Below, one piece after another: positions 17,330 through 26,007 of a DNA stretch of 64,000 bases. The position numbers and the translations under genes were made by a program. This stretch comes from SpSt-600 sp042408195 (lineage in GTDB: Bacteria; Chloroflexota; Anaerolineae; SpSt-600). The notes beneath the pieces were generated by a model, which saw only the letters and a list, made by a program, of their open reading frames with translations, had not been told where the DNA came from and did not search any database. Numbering within the stretch: the stretch's first letter is position 1; every line of letters begins with the position of its first letter. The stretch spans positions 1 through 64,000 of the forward strand of contig JBHOQL010000118.1 in the NCBI GenBank assembly GCA_042408195.1, given 5' to 3'.

Positions 17330-18311
17330 GCTGGAGCTGGCCAAACCCCTTACCCCAGAAACCATCCTGCGCTCCCGCTATAAGATAGTAGAACTGGTCG
17401 GGAGAGGAGGGATGGGCTCGGTCTATAGGGCCGAGGATCTCCTCCTAAAAGGGCGTTTTTGCGCCATTAAAGAAATAATCCCCCACTTGGCCCACGATCC
17501 TAAAGCCATTGAAGGGCTCAAGCGGCAGTTCTACCAGGAAGCGAGCATCCTGGCCCGCCTTGACCATCCCAATCTACCCAAAGTTTCCGATTATTTTTCC
17601 GAGGGTGACAGAGAATACCTTGTAATGGACTTTGTCCCAGGCAAGGACCTCAAAACCATTGTAAACGAAGCCAAGGCTGCGGGCAAATTCCTGGACGAGG
17701 GAGTGGTTCTCAAGTGGGCAGAACAACTCTGTTCAGCCCTGGAATACCTCCACAGTCAGAATCCGCCCATCCTCCACCGCGATATAAAGCCTTCCAACAT
17801 AAAACTAACCCCTGCAGGGACTGTGAAACTTGTGGATTTTGGCCTGGTAAAGCTCCTTTATTCCGATGAAGAAAGGACTATAACAGTGCTGGAAGGCCGT
17901 GGTACTCTTCCCTACACACCCCTCGAGCAGTATGCCGGAGAACCGAGCACAACGGATATGCGTTCGGATATATATTCTTTAGGCGCAACCCTTTACCACC
18001 TGCTCACTGGTCAGCCTCCCCCCGATGCCAAAACCCGCTTCTTAAACCCAGGTTCCCTTATCCCACCGAGGAAGCTAAACCCCTCTGTTTCACCCCATGT
18101 GGAAAAAGCCATTCTCTGGGCAATGGAGCTCCACCCTGACAACCGCCCACCCGATGTCCGCACCTTTGCCATGGCTCTTTTGGGCTCCTACGGGGTGGAG
18201 ACTGTTGGTAAAGAGGAAAGCTGGACTGAAGCAGTTTTAGCCAATTGGCCTTTAATACTGCTGGCCCTCATCTTGGCTTTCGTAGCTTTATCCCTAAGTC
18301 TCTCCCGCTGA
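17328..18311 (+). CDS. Serine/threonine protein kinase, C-terminal membrane anchor
   Basis: 327 residues. Kinase motifs: VGRGGMGSVYRAED glycine loop (24-37), Lys48 in CAIKEI, HRDIKPSN with Asp152, DFG at 170-172 and GTLPYTPLEQY. Residues about 306-325 form one hydrophobic segment ending in LSLSR, which would anchor the kinase in the membrane with no extracytoplasmic sensor. The ATG at 17328 is the first usable start because a stop lies 12 bases upstream; AGGAGG is present but rather far away. Divergent from the FHA-wHTH regulator. The 3' end overlaps the convergent MFS gene by 44 bases. Confidence 0.92.
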   Translation: MLELAKPLTPETILRSRYKIVELVGRGGMGSVYRAEDLLLKGRFCAIKEIIPHLAHDPKAIEGLKRQFYQEASILARLDHPNLPKVSDYFSEGDREYLVMDFVPGKDLKTIVNEAKAAGKFLDEGVVLKWAEQLCSALEYLHSQNPPILHRDIKPSNIKLTPAGTVKLVDFGLVKLLYSDEERTITVLEGRGTLPYTPLEQYAGEPSTTDMRSDIYSLGATLYHLLTGQPPPDAKTRFLNPGSLIPPRKLNPSVSPHVEKAILWAMELHPDNRPPDVRTFAMALLGSYGVETVGKEESWTEAVLANWPLILLALILAFVALSLSLSR

Positions 18312-19524
18312 TCATGCTCCCACCTATAGCTACTAAACCCAGTAGGAACATAGCGGTCCTTATCCCCAAGAGGTCAGCTATGCCCCCACTGAATAGGGTT
18401 GTACCAACGGAAAAGAAGTTCACCATCAGATATTGGGTGGAGAAGACCCTACCCCTTAGGTAAGCCGGAGGCCTTTCCTGAAGCAGAGTCTTGGCGGAGA
18501 TGAAAACCAAGGCTAGCCCAGCGCCGCCCATTACAGCCGACAGGCTCAATAAGCCGGGGACTCTCCCACTTAAAAGGGCAATGGCCGAGATAGAAACCCC
18601 TAGCCCGAGAAGGCCATAACAAATCCAATTTTCGTAGAGCAACTGGCAAGAATAACGGTTCAAGATAAAAGTTCCCGCCAAGAATCCAGCTCCGATTGGT
18701 ATTATCGTAAGCGGAAACCGCGAAACATCCCATCCCATTGTTCTGTAGACAAATCCCGGCAGGAGGGTGGAAAGGGAAAGCATTATCAGGGTGGCAAGGG
18801 TAAGTTGAAATAACGCCGTTTTAGTAAGTTTATCTCCTGCTATCCATTCCCAGCCACGCCTGAGTTCCTTCCAGAAATTTAGCCCGTTGGCCTTGACAGA
18901 TGATACGTTTGCAGAAGCCGAGCGTTGCTCCGTCCTTACGTTGGGCAAGAAGAAGGCGTTAAGGGTAGCCAGAGCTGAGAAAAAGAGAGCTACCAAAGGG
19001 ACATAGTGAAGGCCCAGGAACCCCACGAGCAGGGGACCCAACAAGATTGCCCCGGCACCTTGAGCTATAAACGAACTCATCTGAAAAACCGAGTTAGCGC
19101 GAATGAGCTCCTCCCGCCTGACAAGGGATGGGAGTATAGCTGCCTCGGTGGGAGAGGTGAACTGGTTCAAACAAGATAGGGAAACGTTGACTAGGTAAGC
19201 GGATAGCAAGAGCGAAGATCCCTTCAGGAAACGCAGGGCCAAGAAGAACAACCCCGCTACAATGCCCCTGATCGTGTGGACGAGGATGAGCATCGCTCGC
19301 CGGTTGAATCTGTCCACCAAAGGGCCAGCCACCAGACTGGCTATCGTTCCGGGAACAGTTATCGTAAGTATGACGATTCCGGTTTGGACACTAGAACGGG
19401 TTTCAAGTTCTACAAGGACCACAGTGCTCAGGTTGAGAGCGTAAACGGCTGAAAGGGCAAGAAACTGGGCAGCCAGCAGACGTGTGAAAGGGCGACTTTT
19501 AAAGAGCGCCAATCTCGTTGCCAT
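18268..19524 (-). CDS. Major facilitator superfamily transporter
   Basis: 418 residues with about 12 hydrophobic segments in two six-helix halves. Motif A-like VAGPLVDRFNRRAMLI after helix 2 and LRGRVFSTQYLMVNF in the second half place it with enterobactin exporter/MFS_3-like drug exporters. It is a secondary transporter in the cytoplasmic membrane, probably an exporter, with unknown substrate. The 44-base tail-to-tail overlap with the kinase gene is unusual but leaves both frames intact. Confidence 0.88.
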   Translation of the reverse strand: MATRLALFKSRPFTRLLAAQFLALSAVYALNLSTVVLVELETRSSVQTGIVILTITVPGTIASLVAGPLVDRFNRRAMLILVHTIRGIVAGLFFLALRFLKGSSLLLSAYLVNVSLSCLNQFTSPTEAAILPSLVRREELIRANSVFQMSSFIAQGAGAILLGPLLVGFLGLHYVPLVALFFSALATLNAFFLPNVRTEQRSASANVSSVKANGLNFWKELRRGWEWIAGDKLTKTALFQLTLATLIMLSLSTLLPGFVYRTMGWDVSRFPLTIIPIGAGFLAGTFILNRYSCQLLYENWICYGLLGLGVSISAIALLSGRVPGLLSLSAVMGGAGLALVFISAKTLLQERPPAYLRGRVFSTQYLMVNFFSVGTTLFSGGIADLLGIRTAMFLLGLVAIGGSMISGRDLGIKLRKPR

Positions 19525-19608
19525 TGCTCAATTCCTCCGGGGTAATGATAACATCTCATGCTTACTGAAGTCAACTTGTGGAAAGAGGCCCGGAGAAGCC
19601 CCGTCTGC

Positions 19609-19637
19609 TTGACAATCCTTTGGGGGGTAATTATAAT
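19609..19637 (+). promoter_or_regulatory. Perfect consensus sigma70 promoter without an intact gene
   Basis: TTGACA at 19609-19614, exactly 17 bases, then TATAAT at 19632-19637. It reads rightwards into a kilobase with no intact coding frame. It could drive a small RNA, a tiny zinc-ribbon peptide (ATG 19701, 22 codons) or a decayed gene. Confidence 0.6.
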
Positions 19638-19639
19638 TT

Positions 19640-20708
19640 AATGGAAACCACAAGCTTTTCCGGCTCTTTCATAATCTAAAGCAATCCGTAATCTAGGCTG
19701 ATGCTCCACTTTTGCTCCAATTGCGGACAGCTTCAGGGCATAAGCAGTTACATTGAAGCCATCAACTAAAAACACATTTGGGCGCAGTCCAGGCCCAAAG
19801 ACTCCAGAAAAAGGTGTATGCTATGTACAGGCAATAGCCCTTCGTTTTAGTTGTTTGTTTAAGTCCGCTGGCAACCAACGGAGTGCCGACCAATGCCGGG
19901 CTCGCTCAGGCCTTGCCTTCCGTAACGGATCACAGGCCCCCTTACCAGGAAAGCCCACCAACCGCTATCGATTGGGTCATTCACAGCAACGCATTACCCC
20001 TACTCGAAGACGCCATTGCCATCACCACAGGCACACCTGCGCCTTGACGGAGAGCGGTGGGCTCGAGCGCTAGGCTGGGATGAATATGGCCATTTGAGGA
20101 CCGGCGCTCCCTTCTAACGGACAACACCGGTGGTGTGGTGACGCCCTGAACCTGAAGGGTTTCACGCCGCTGGTCGTCAAAGGCTAGCGATGCCCTGGGC
20201 AGCAAGTAGGACAAAGGCTTGCTTGCTGTCAAGTCAAAGAGGATGGGGCCAACCGGTGCATAAGGCCAAAGCCTCCTTCAGCAGGAATTATGCGCTACTC
20301 GTTGAGTGGCAACGGAAAGGTCCAATAACCATGTGGTAACGTGCAAGATTGACCACAGGCTAATTGGCACATCGGCCATAGGCGGTGGTCAATCGTAAGA
20401 CAAAAGGAGCAATAGAATTAAAGGGCCACTGCCCAAGGCAGGGTTCGGCCACTGTGTGTTCAAAGACGAACGGCATTGCGTTCAACCTTTCCAATGTACG
20501 ACCTGTCCGCGCTATTTTGGAAATGGTTGTGGACAAATTAAGCACCCCAAATTTTTACCGTCTTGGGATGCCGCAAAGGGCTACGGCGTGATATTGAAAA
20601 TATCCCAGCGGTGTTCTTTTAGAAACCAACCGGAGGCTTCGGCTCACACCAAAGCTGGTGAGACAGAGCCACGACAAGAGTTTTGTCTCCAGTTTAAAAC
20701 AAAGAATT
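19640..20708 (+). pseudogene. Decayed coding region with transposase zinc-finger remnant
   Basis: No frame stays open for more than about 100 codons, yet protein-like pieces appear in shifting frames. A CSNCGQ zinc-ribbon start lies at 19701. A piece beginning IDWVIHSNALPLLEDAIAIT starts at 19967, and LDGERWARALGWDEYGHL lies near 20042-20095. At 20425-20540, GHCPRQGSATVCSKTNG in one frame continues as RHCVQPFQCTTCPRYFG in the next. The last pair reads as a frameshifted N-terminal zinc finger of an insertion-sequence transposase, with one cysteine changed to Gln. I infer one or more dead genes, at least one mobile. No terminal inverted repeats were recognised. Confidence 0.45.
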
Positions 20709-20722
20709 AACGGAGGACAAAA

Positions 20723-21274
20723 ATGAGTGGGAAATCTTTGGTAGCCTTAGCTATTCTTTCGGTGCTGATGTGGGCGACGACGGCCTGCGCAATTCTTCCT
20801 GCCCCTACACCTACCTCCACTCCCACAGCGACACCCACCCATACTCCCACCGCAACACCTACTTTCACGCCCACCCTAACGCCTACTTTCACCCCAACTC
20901 CAACGCCCACCTCTACACCGACACCAACTCTGACACCCTCGCCCACTCCTACCCCCACTTATACCAGGAGGCCTACCCCTACACCAACAAAACCTCCCAC
21001 ACCAACTCCTCAACCTACTCCCTTACAATCTTCTAAAGGGTGTTATCTCATTCAGAACTTCATGGGAGTGGAATTGACTTTCACTTTCACCCGGCAGGGA
21101 GATCAATGGACCGATACCTTCAAAGTCCCAGCTGGAAAAGAGTATATCTACTGCCTCGACCCAGGGCGTTACACCTACACAATTGATGCTCCCCCACCTT
21201 GGGCCTCGGTCAATGGAGAACTAATCGTAAACCCGGGTGACCGTTACCGCTGGCCAGTTGTCGGGAAACATTGA
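20723..21274 (+). CDS. Small TPT-linker lipoprotein
   Basis: 183 residues. A signal peptide ends at a lipobox-like TTAC (Cys22). About 80 residues of Thr-Pro-rich linker (residues 28-108) follow, encoded by degenerate CCNACN repeats. The small C-terminal domain (about 110-183) has two cysteines and alternating beta strands (YLIQNFMGVELTFTF ... YIYCLDPGRYTYTID). It would be surface-anchored. The domain looks like a small beta sandwich but no family is recognised. AGGAGG... is not exact here; GGAGG lies 8 bases before the ATG. Confidence 0.75.
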   Translation: MSGKSLVALAILSVLMWATTACAILPAPTPTSTPTATPTHTPTATPTFTPTLTPTFTPTPTPTSTPTPTLTPSPTPTPTYTRRPTPTPTKPPTPTPQPTPLQSSKGCYLIQNFMGVELTFTFTRQGDQWTDTFKVPAGKEYIYCLDPGRYTYTIDAPPPWASVNGELIVNPGDRYRWPVVGKH

Positions 21275-21464
21275 GGCCATTAAAGCGAGCATATGCAGGT
21301 GCCTTCTTAGCCCTTAACTCAACCTGCTGCGCTCATCTTTTGTTCGAACTGCAAGGTAGCTCAGCTCAACAAGTCTGCGGAGTGAACCAGAACTAAATTG
21401 CTGGGGTTGATAATTGTTTTCTTGCCCGAGATCTCAACTCTCTCGGTGCAAGGATTGAATGTTT

Positions 21465-21493
21465 TTGCCTGTTAGGGAGGTATTGTGTATAAT
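21465..21493 (+). promoter_or_regulatory. Promoter for the maltodextrin importer operon
   Basis: TTGCCT at 21465-21470, a 17-base spacer and TATAAT at 21488-21493, about 40 bases before the ATPase gene. Confidence 0.65.
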
Positions 21494-21533
21494 TTAAACG
21501 CTAAAATTCCTAAGGCTAAACTGTGGGAGTAGG

Positions 21534-22637
21534 ATGGCGAGCGTAACTTTTGAGCACGTCACCAAGCGCTTCGGAAAAGTAGTAGCTGTTCGTGAACTCA
21601 CGCTGCATATAGAGGACAAAGAATTTCTGGTTTTCGTCGGCCCTTCAGGCTGCGGCAAGTCCACCATCCTCCGGCTTATCGCAGGTCTTGAGGAGCCTAC
21701 AGAGGGCAAAATCTACATCGGCGACCGCTTGGTTAACAACGTGCCCCCCAAGGATAGAGATGTGGCCATGGTCTTTCAGAGCTACGCCCTTTATCCCCAT
21801 ATGAACGTCTTTGACAATATGGCCTTCGGCCTAAAGCTGCGCAAGTTCCCCAAACACGAGATCGAGCGCAGGGTCAGGCAGGCAGCCAGGATTCTGGAAA
21901 TAGAAGATTTGCTCTACCGCAAGCCGAGGGAGCTTTCAGGTGGCCAGCGGCAGCGGGTGGCCCTTGGTCGGGCTATTGTCAGAGAGCCTAAAGTATTCCT
22001 ACTGGATGAGCCTCTTTCCAACTTAGATGCCAAACTCAGGGTTCAGACCAGAGCCGAGCTCATAAAGCTGCACCAGCGCCTCCAGACCACTTTCGTTTAC
22101 GTGACTCACGACCAGATGGAAGCCATGACTATGGGCACTCGCATAGCCGTCCTCAAAGACGGGGTTCTCCAGCAGGTGGATACCCCTCAGAAGCTTTACA
22201 GGGAACCCGCTAACCTATTTGTGGCTGGCTTCATCGGCAGCCCCTCTATGAACTTCTTTGAGGCAGTGGTAGCCGAGGAAAATGGCACGCTTGTAGTAGA
22301 CACAGGCTCTTTCCGCGTTACCATTCCAGATTCCAAAAGAGGAAAAGCCTTACCCCTCAAAGGCCGGAAGGTGATCTTCGGCATAAGGCCTGAACATATT
22401 TACACGCCTCCCTATGTTCCTCCAGGCATAAGTGCTGCTTCAATCAAAGCTGAAGTCGATATAACCGAGCTTATGGGAAATGAAATCTTCCTCTACCTTC
22501 TGAGCGGCAAGAACCGGTTCCTCGCCCGAGTTGACCCCAGGGTTCAGGTACGGCCAGGGGATGTGATTGAAGTTGTTATGGATATGGAGAACATGCATCT
22601 CTTTGATGCCGTAACAGAGATAGCCCTTTTGCATTAA
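21534..22637 (+). CDS. Sugar ABC importer ATPase (MalK/UgpC/MsmX type)
   Basis: 367 residues. It has a nucleotide-binding domain with Walker A GPSGCGKST (about 37-45), signature LSGGQRQRVALGRA, Walker B VFLLDEPLSNLDAKLR and switch His in VTHD. A C-terminal OB/TOBE regulatory domain with GIRPEHI follows. This is the CUT1 carbohydrate importer ATPase. It is first in a run with a sugar-binding lipoprotein, two permeases and a GH57 enzyme, which points to alpha-glucan oligosaccharides as substrate. A strong promoter precedes it. Confidence 0.95.
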   Translation: MASVTFEHVTKRFGKVVAVRELTLHIEDKEFLVFVGPSGCGKSTILRLIAGLEEPTEGKIYIGDRLVNNVPPKDRDVAMVFQSYALYPHMNVFDNMAFGLKLRKFPKHEIERRVRQAARILEIEDLLYRKPRELSGGQRQRVALGRAIVREPKVFLLDEPLSNLDAKLRVQTRAELIKLHQRLQTTFVYVTHDQMEAMTMGTRIAVLKDGVLQQVDTPQKLYREPANLFVAGFIGSPSMNFFEAVVAEENGTLVVDTGSFRVTIPDSKRGKALPLKGRKVIFGIRPEHIYTPPYVPPGISAASIKAEVDITELMGNEIFLYLLSGKNRFLARVDPRVQVRPGDVIEVVMDMENMHLFDAVTEIALLH

Positions 22638-22694
22638 AAGGAGGGGTACAAAGCAAAGGTTTTTTTAAAATCAATTCCTCTGAGGAGGAAAAGC

Positions 22695-23990
22695 ATGAAG
22701 CGGCATACTTACGCAATACTCGCAAGTCTGGCAGTTCTGGCCGTGGTGCTGGGTGCTTGCGCCCCAAAACCGACTCCAACCCCCGTTCCGCCTACACCTG
22801 TCCCGGCTACCCCGACCCCTCTCCCGGCGACGCCAACCCCCACAGTTCCTCCAGCACCGGTTCTCAAGGGCACCGTAACCCTTTGGCACGCCTGGAAGGA
22901 AAAGGAAATTGAGAGCCTCAACGAAGTGATAAAGGCTTTCCAGGCCAAGTATCCCGATGTGAAATTTGAAGTCCTCTATGTCCCCTTCGATGATCTGCGC
23001 GGCAAGTACGAAACTGCAGCTTCCACCGGCGGCGGTCCAGCTGTCCTCATCGGTGCTGCGGACTGGGGTCCGCCCTTCTACGAAGCCAAGCTCGTGGCTG
23101 ATCTCACACCGTTCCTGACCAAAGAGTTCCTGGACACCATCCAGGAGGCAGCCCTGGGCGCCGTCAAATACAAAGGAGCCATCATCGGTTTGCCCCAGAC
23201 CATAAAGGGAGTGCTCATGTTCCGCAACAAGACCATCATCCCCGAAGCTCCAAAAACCTGGGAGGAGCTAGTTGCTGCAGCGAAGGCTGCTACCAAAGGT
23301 GACGTGGTGGGCGCTAACCTGGAGCGGGGCTTCTTCTTCTCCGCTGCTCACCTCCACGGCATCGGCGGCAAACTGATGGAGGAGAATGGCGACCCGGCCT
23401 TCAACAACGAAAAGGGCGTGGAATGGGTCAAACTCCTCGTCGCTTTCAAAGAAGCCGGCCCAGCCGAGTACTACACCGATAACGACGTCAACCTCTTCAA
23501 GGCGGGCAAGGCCGGCATAATCATTGACGGTTCCTGGAACCTGAGCGCCCTGGCCGAAGCTATCGGACCCGACAACCTGGCCATCGACCCGTGGCCCAAG
23601 TACAAGGACGGCCACCTCTCCGGTTACGTCCAGACCGAGAACATCTACCTCAACCCCAACGTGACTGGGGATGACCAAAAGGCGGCCATAGCCTTCATCC
23701 TGTTCTTCCTTTCACCAGAGGCTCAGGCTATCCTGGCTGACCCCGCCAAAGCTGCCCATATCCCGGCCGTTAAGGGTGTTGAGGTAAAGGACCCGTTGAT
23801 GAAGCAGGCCATCGAAGCCTTCGCTCTCGGTACCCCATTCCCTGTCATCCCGGAGATGAGCGCTTACTGGGCTCCGATGGACACCGCTCTTAAGTCTGTC
23901 TTCGACGAAGGAGCAGATCCGGCTGCGGCTCTCCAGAAGGCCTACGAGAGCATCGTGGCCAAGATCAAGGAGATAAGGGGTGGCCAGTAA
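22695..23990 (+). CDS. Sugar ABC importer substrate-binding lipoprotein (MalE-like)
   Basis: 431 residues. Signal peptide with lipobox VLGAC (Cys22), a short TPT linker, then a family 1 solute-binding domain beginning GTVTLWHAWKEKEIESL. Family pieces seen include IGLPQTIKGVLMFRNKT, FKAGKAGIIIDGSWNL and ILFFLSPEAQAILADP. It resembles maltose/maltodextrin-binding proteins. The GGAGGAAAAGC ribosome-binding site is strong. A hairpin with a T-rich tail follows the gene and would give the binding protein more transcript than the permeases, as is usual for such operons. Confidence 0.95.
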   Translation: MKRHTYAILASLAVLAVVLGACAPKPTPTPVPPTPVPATPTPLPATPTPTVPPAPVLKGTVTLWHAWKEKEIESLNEVIKAFQAKYPDVKFEVLYVPFDDLRGKYETAASTGGGPAVLIGAADWGPPFYEAKLVADLTPFLTKEFLDTIQEAALGAVKYKGAIIGLPQTIKGVLMFRNKTIIPEAPKTWEELVAAAKAATKGDVVGANLERGFFFSAAHLHGIGGKLMEENGDPAFNNEKGVEWVKLLVAFKEAGPAEYYTDNDVNLFKAGKAGIIIDGSWNLSALAEAIGPDNLAIDPWPKYKDGHLSGYVQTENIYLNPNVTGDDQKAAIAFILFFLSPEAQAILADPAKAAHIPAVKGVEVKDPLMKQAIEAFALGTPFPVIPEMSAYWAPMDTALKSVFDEGADPAAALQKAYESIVAKIKEIRGGQ

Positions 23991-24022
23991 CAGGTCCACG
24001 TTGGGCTGAACTGCCAGGCGAC

Positions 24023-24061
24023 GCGGGTGGAGATGGGTAATCCCTTCTCCACCCGCATATT
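24023..24061 (+). terminator. Intra-operon attenuating terminator between binding protein and permeases
   Basis: Perfect 11-bp stem (24023-24033 with 24046-24056), a 12-base loop, then ATATTTTTA. Partial termination here would lower permease expression relative to the binding protein. Confidence 0.7.
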
Positions 24062-24081
24062 TTTAGTTGGAGAGTGAAGCT

Positions 24082-25113
24082 ATGAAAGTGGGTGTTGTAT
24101 CTAACTGGTGGGGGAATTTTCGGAGTAAGTTGAAGGCATCCTTTATACCCTGGCTTTACGTGGCCCCGGCGGGGCTGGTCATGCTCGTCATCACTTTTTT
24201 CCCCCAGATTTTCCAGGTGTGGATGGCTTTCACCGATTTCCGAATCAAACACCTCCGCTTCAACCTGTTCGATCCTTTAACGTGGACCCAGTATGCCCCG
24301 CCTTTCGTCGGGTTCGCCAATTTCTACAAAATCCTCACCAACCAGCTGGCGATAGAGAACTATGATTTCTGGCGGCTTCTCCTGTTCAACATAACCTGGA
24401 CAGTGACCAATGTGTTCTTCCACGTGGTTATAGGGGTGGGCATTGCCTTGGCTTTGAACAGTAAAGGCCTGATAGGCCGAAGGCTCTACAGGGCTATCTT
24501 CGTCTTGCCCTGGGCCCTTCCGGGATACATCACTGCCCTGACCTGGAGGAACATGTATGACCCTCGTTTTGGGGCCATCAATCAGCTAATTGGTGTCATC
24601 AACAATTACCTGGGTACCAATTTCCCTACCGATACCCGCTGGCTGGAGGTTGCCAAACCACCCATAGGTGGACCTCTCAGTTTCTTACCCCTTGCTTTCT
24701 ACTGTGTGCTCCTGGCCAACATATGGCTGGGATGGCCTTTCATGACGGTGGTAGCGACCGGAGCCCTTCAGGCCATCCCCGCGGAACTTTACGAGGCCGC
24801 GTCCATTGACGGTGCCAGTGGTTGGCAGAAGTTCTGGCACATAACCGTCCCGCTGATCCGCCCGGCCATGGTGCCAGCTATAATGTTGGGAACGATATGG
24901 ACTTTTAACCAGTTCAATGTGATCTACTTCATCAGCGGCGGAGGTCCTTTCGGGCGGACCGAGATACTCGTGACCCAGGCCTTCAAGCTGGTCTACGAGC
25001 AGAGGCTCTACGGAGTGGCTGCGGCCTTCAGCTTGGTGGTTTTCTTCATCCTGCTCATCATCACCCTTATAAACAACCGCATAACGAGGGCAACGGAGGC
25101 TTACTATGCTTAG
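24082..25113 (+). CDS. Sugar ABC importer permease (MalF-like)
   Basis: 343 residues from the ATG preceded by GGAG; a TTG five codons upstream is less likely. About eight hydrophobic segments and the cytoplasmic EAA loop EAASIDGASGWQKFWHITVP that docks on the ATPase. It is the first integral subunit of the CUT1 importer and carries the N-terminal extension typical of MalF relative to MalG. Its last 8 bases overlap the MalG-like gene. Confidence 0.93.
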   Translation: MKVGVVSNWWGNFRSKLKASFIPWLYVAPAGLVMLVITFFPQIFQVWMAFTDFRIKHLRFNLFDPLTWTQYAPPFVGFANFYKILTNQLAIENYDFWRLLLFNITWTVTNVFFHVVIGVGIALALNSKGLIGRRLYRAIFVLPWALPGYITALTWRNMYDPRFGAINQLIGVINNYLGTNFPTDTRWLEVAKPPIGGPLSFLPLAFYCVLLANIWLGWPFMTVVATGALQAIPAELYEAASIDGASGWQKFWHITVPLIRPAMVPAIMLGTIWTFNQFNVIYFISGGGPFGRTEILVTQAFKLVYEQRLYGVAAAFSLVVFFILLIITLINNRITRATEAYYA

Positions 25114-25996
25114 GGGAATACTGCGTCAGATAGCCCTGCAACTCTTCCTCCTGGCTGTCACCGCTTTTGTAATGTTCCCCATTCTCTGGATAGCGTCCCT
25201 GGCTCTTGACCCTCGCAACATTGACAAGCCCCTGGAACTGCGCATAATCCCTCCCGGCGCCTCCTTCCACGCTTTTCGCAAGATACTCTTTGAACCCTTC
25301 CGCCTCCTGTGCAGGAACCCATCCGATGTCTCCACCTGCATGACCTTTTCCAGGCTCCTATTGAACAGCCTGCTTGTTTCCCTCGGGACGAGTGTGATTG
25401 CGGTCGTGCTGGGGGCATCGGCCGCTTATGCTTTCTCCCGGTTCGAGTTCGTGGGGCGGCGAACGGGCATGCTGGGGTTCATTGTGCTCCTTATGCTGCC
25501 CTCAGCGGCTACCCTGGCTCCTTTGTACGTCCTCCTCAGCCAGATCAAATTCGGCGGGGAACCACTGCGGTCCACCCTGCCCGGCCTGATGATCGCTTAT
25601 GGCTCAGGGGCCCTTCCCTTCTCCATCTGGAACCTGAAAGGCTACTTTGACACAGTGCCGCGGGAACTTGAAGAAGCCGCCCTAATAGACGGAGCCAACA
25701 GGCTGCAGGTCTTCCGCTACATCATTATACCCCTCTCAACCCCCGCCATTGCTGTGACTATCCTCTTCGGCTTCATGAGCGGGTGGACAGAATTCGTCCT
25801 GGCTTGGACTTTTCTCGAGAACCCGAGCCGCTTCACTCTGGCCATGGCCCTCAGGGCTATGCAGGGTCAATTTGCCACCCCGTGGTCAGAGTTCGCCGCC
25901 CTTTCCATTCTGATGAGCATCCCTGTGGTCCTGCTTTTCTTTGGCCTGCAGAGATACATAGTCTCCGGCCTGTCCATGGGAGCGGTCAAAGGTTAA
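25106..25996 (+). CDS. Sugar ABC importer permease (MalG-like)
   Basis: 296 residues with six hydrophobic segments. The EAA loop is EEAALIDGANRLQVFRYIII, followed by PLSTPAIAVTILF. It pairs with the MalF-like subunit to form the translocation channel. It overlaps that gene by 8 bases and is followed 11 bases later by the GH57 lipoprotein gene. Confidence 0.93.
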   Translation: MLRGILRQIALQLFLLAVTAFVMFPILWIASLALDPRNIDKPLELRIIPPGASFHAFRKILFEPFRLLCRNPSDVSTCMTFSRLLLNSLLVSLGTSVIAVVLGASAAYAFSRFEFVGRRTGMLGFIVLLMLPSAATLAPLYVLLSQIKFGGEPLRSTLPGLMIAYGSGALPFSIWNLKGYFDTVPRELEEAALIDGANRLQVFRYIIIPLSTPAIAVTILFGFMSGWTEFVLAWTFLENPSRFTLAMALRAMQGQFATPWSEFAALSILMSIPVVLLFFGLQRYIVSGLSMGAVKG

Positions 25997-26007
25997 GGAG
26001 GAAGACC

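Noticed and set aside
20723..21030. TPT-encoding DNA as a microsatellite-like repeat or array
   Set aside because: It is a coding linker behind a lipobox, with third-position variation that keeps Thr and Pro.
25783..26007. A 75-codon upstream extension of the GH57 lipoprotein
   Set aside because: It lies inside the MalG-like gene in another frame; the signal peptide and ribosome-binding site fix the start at 26008.
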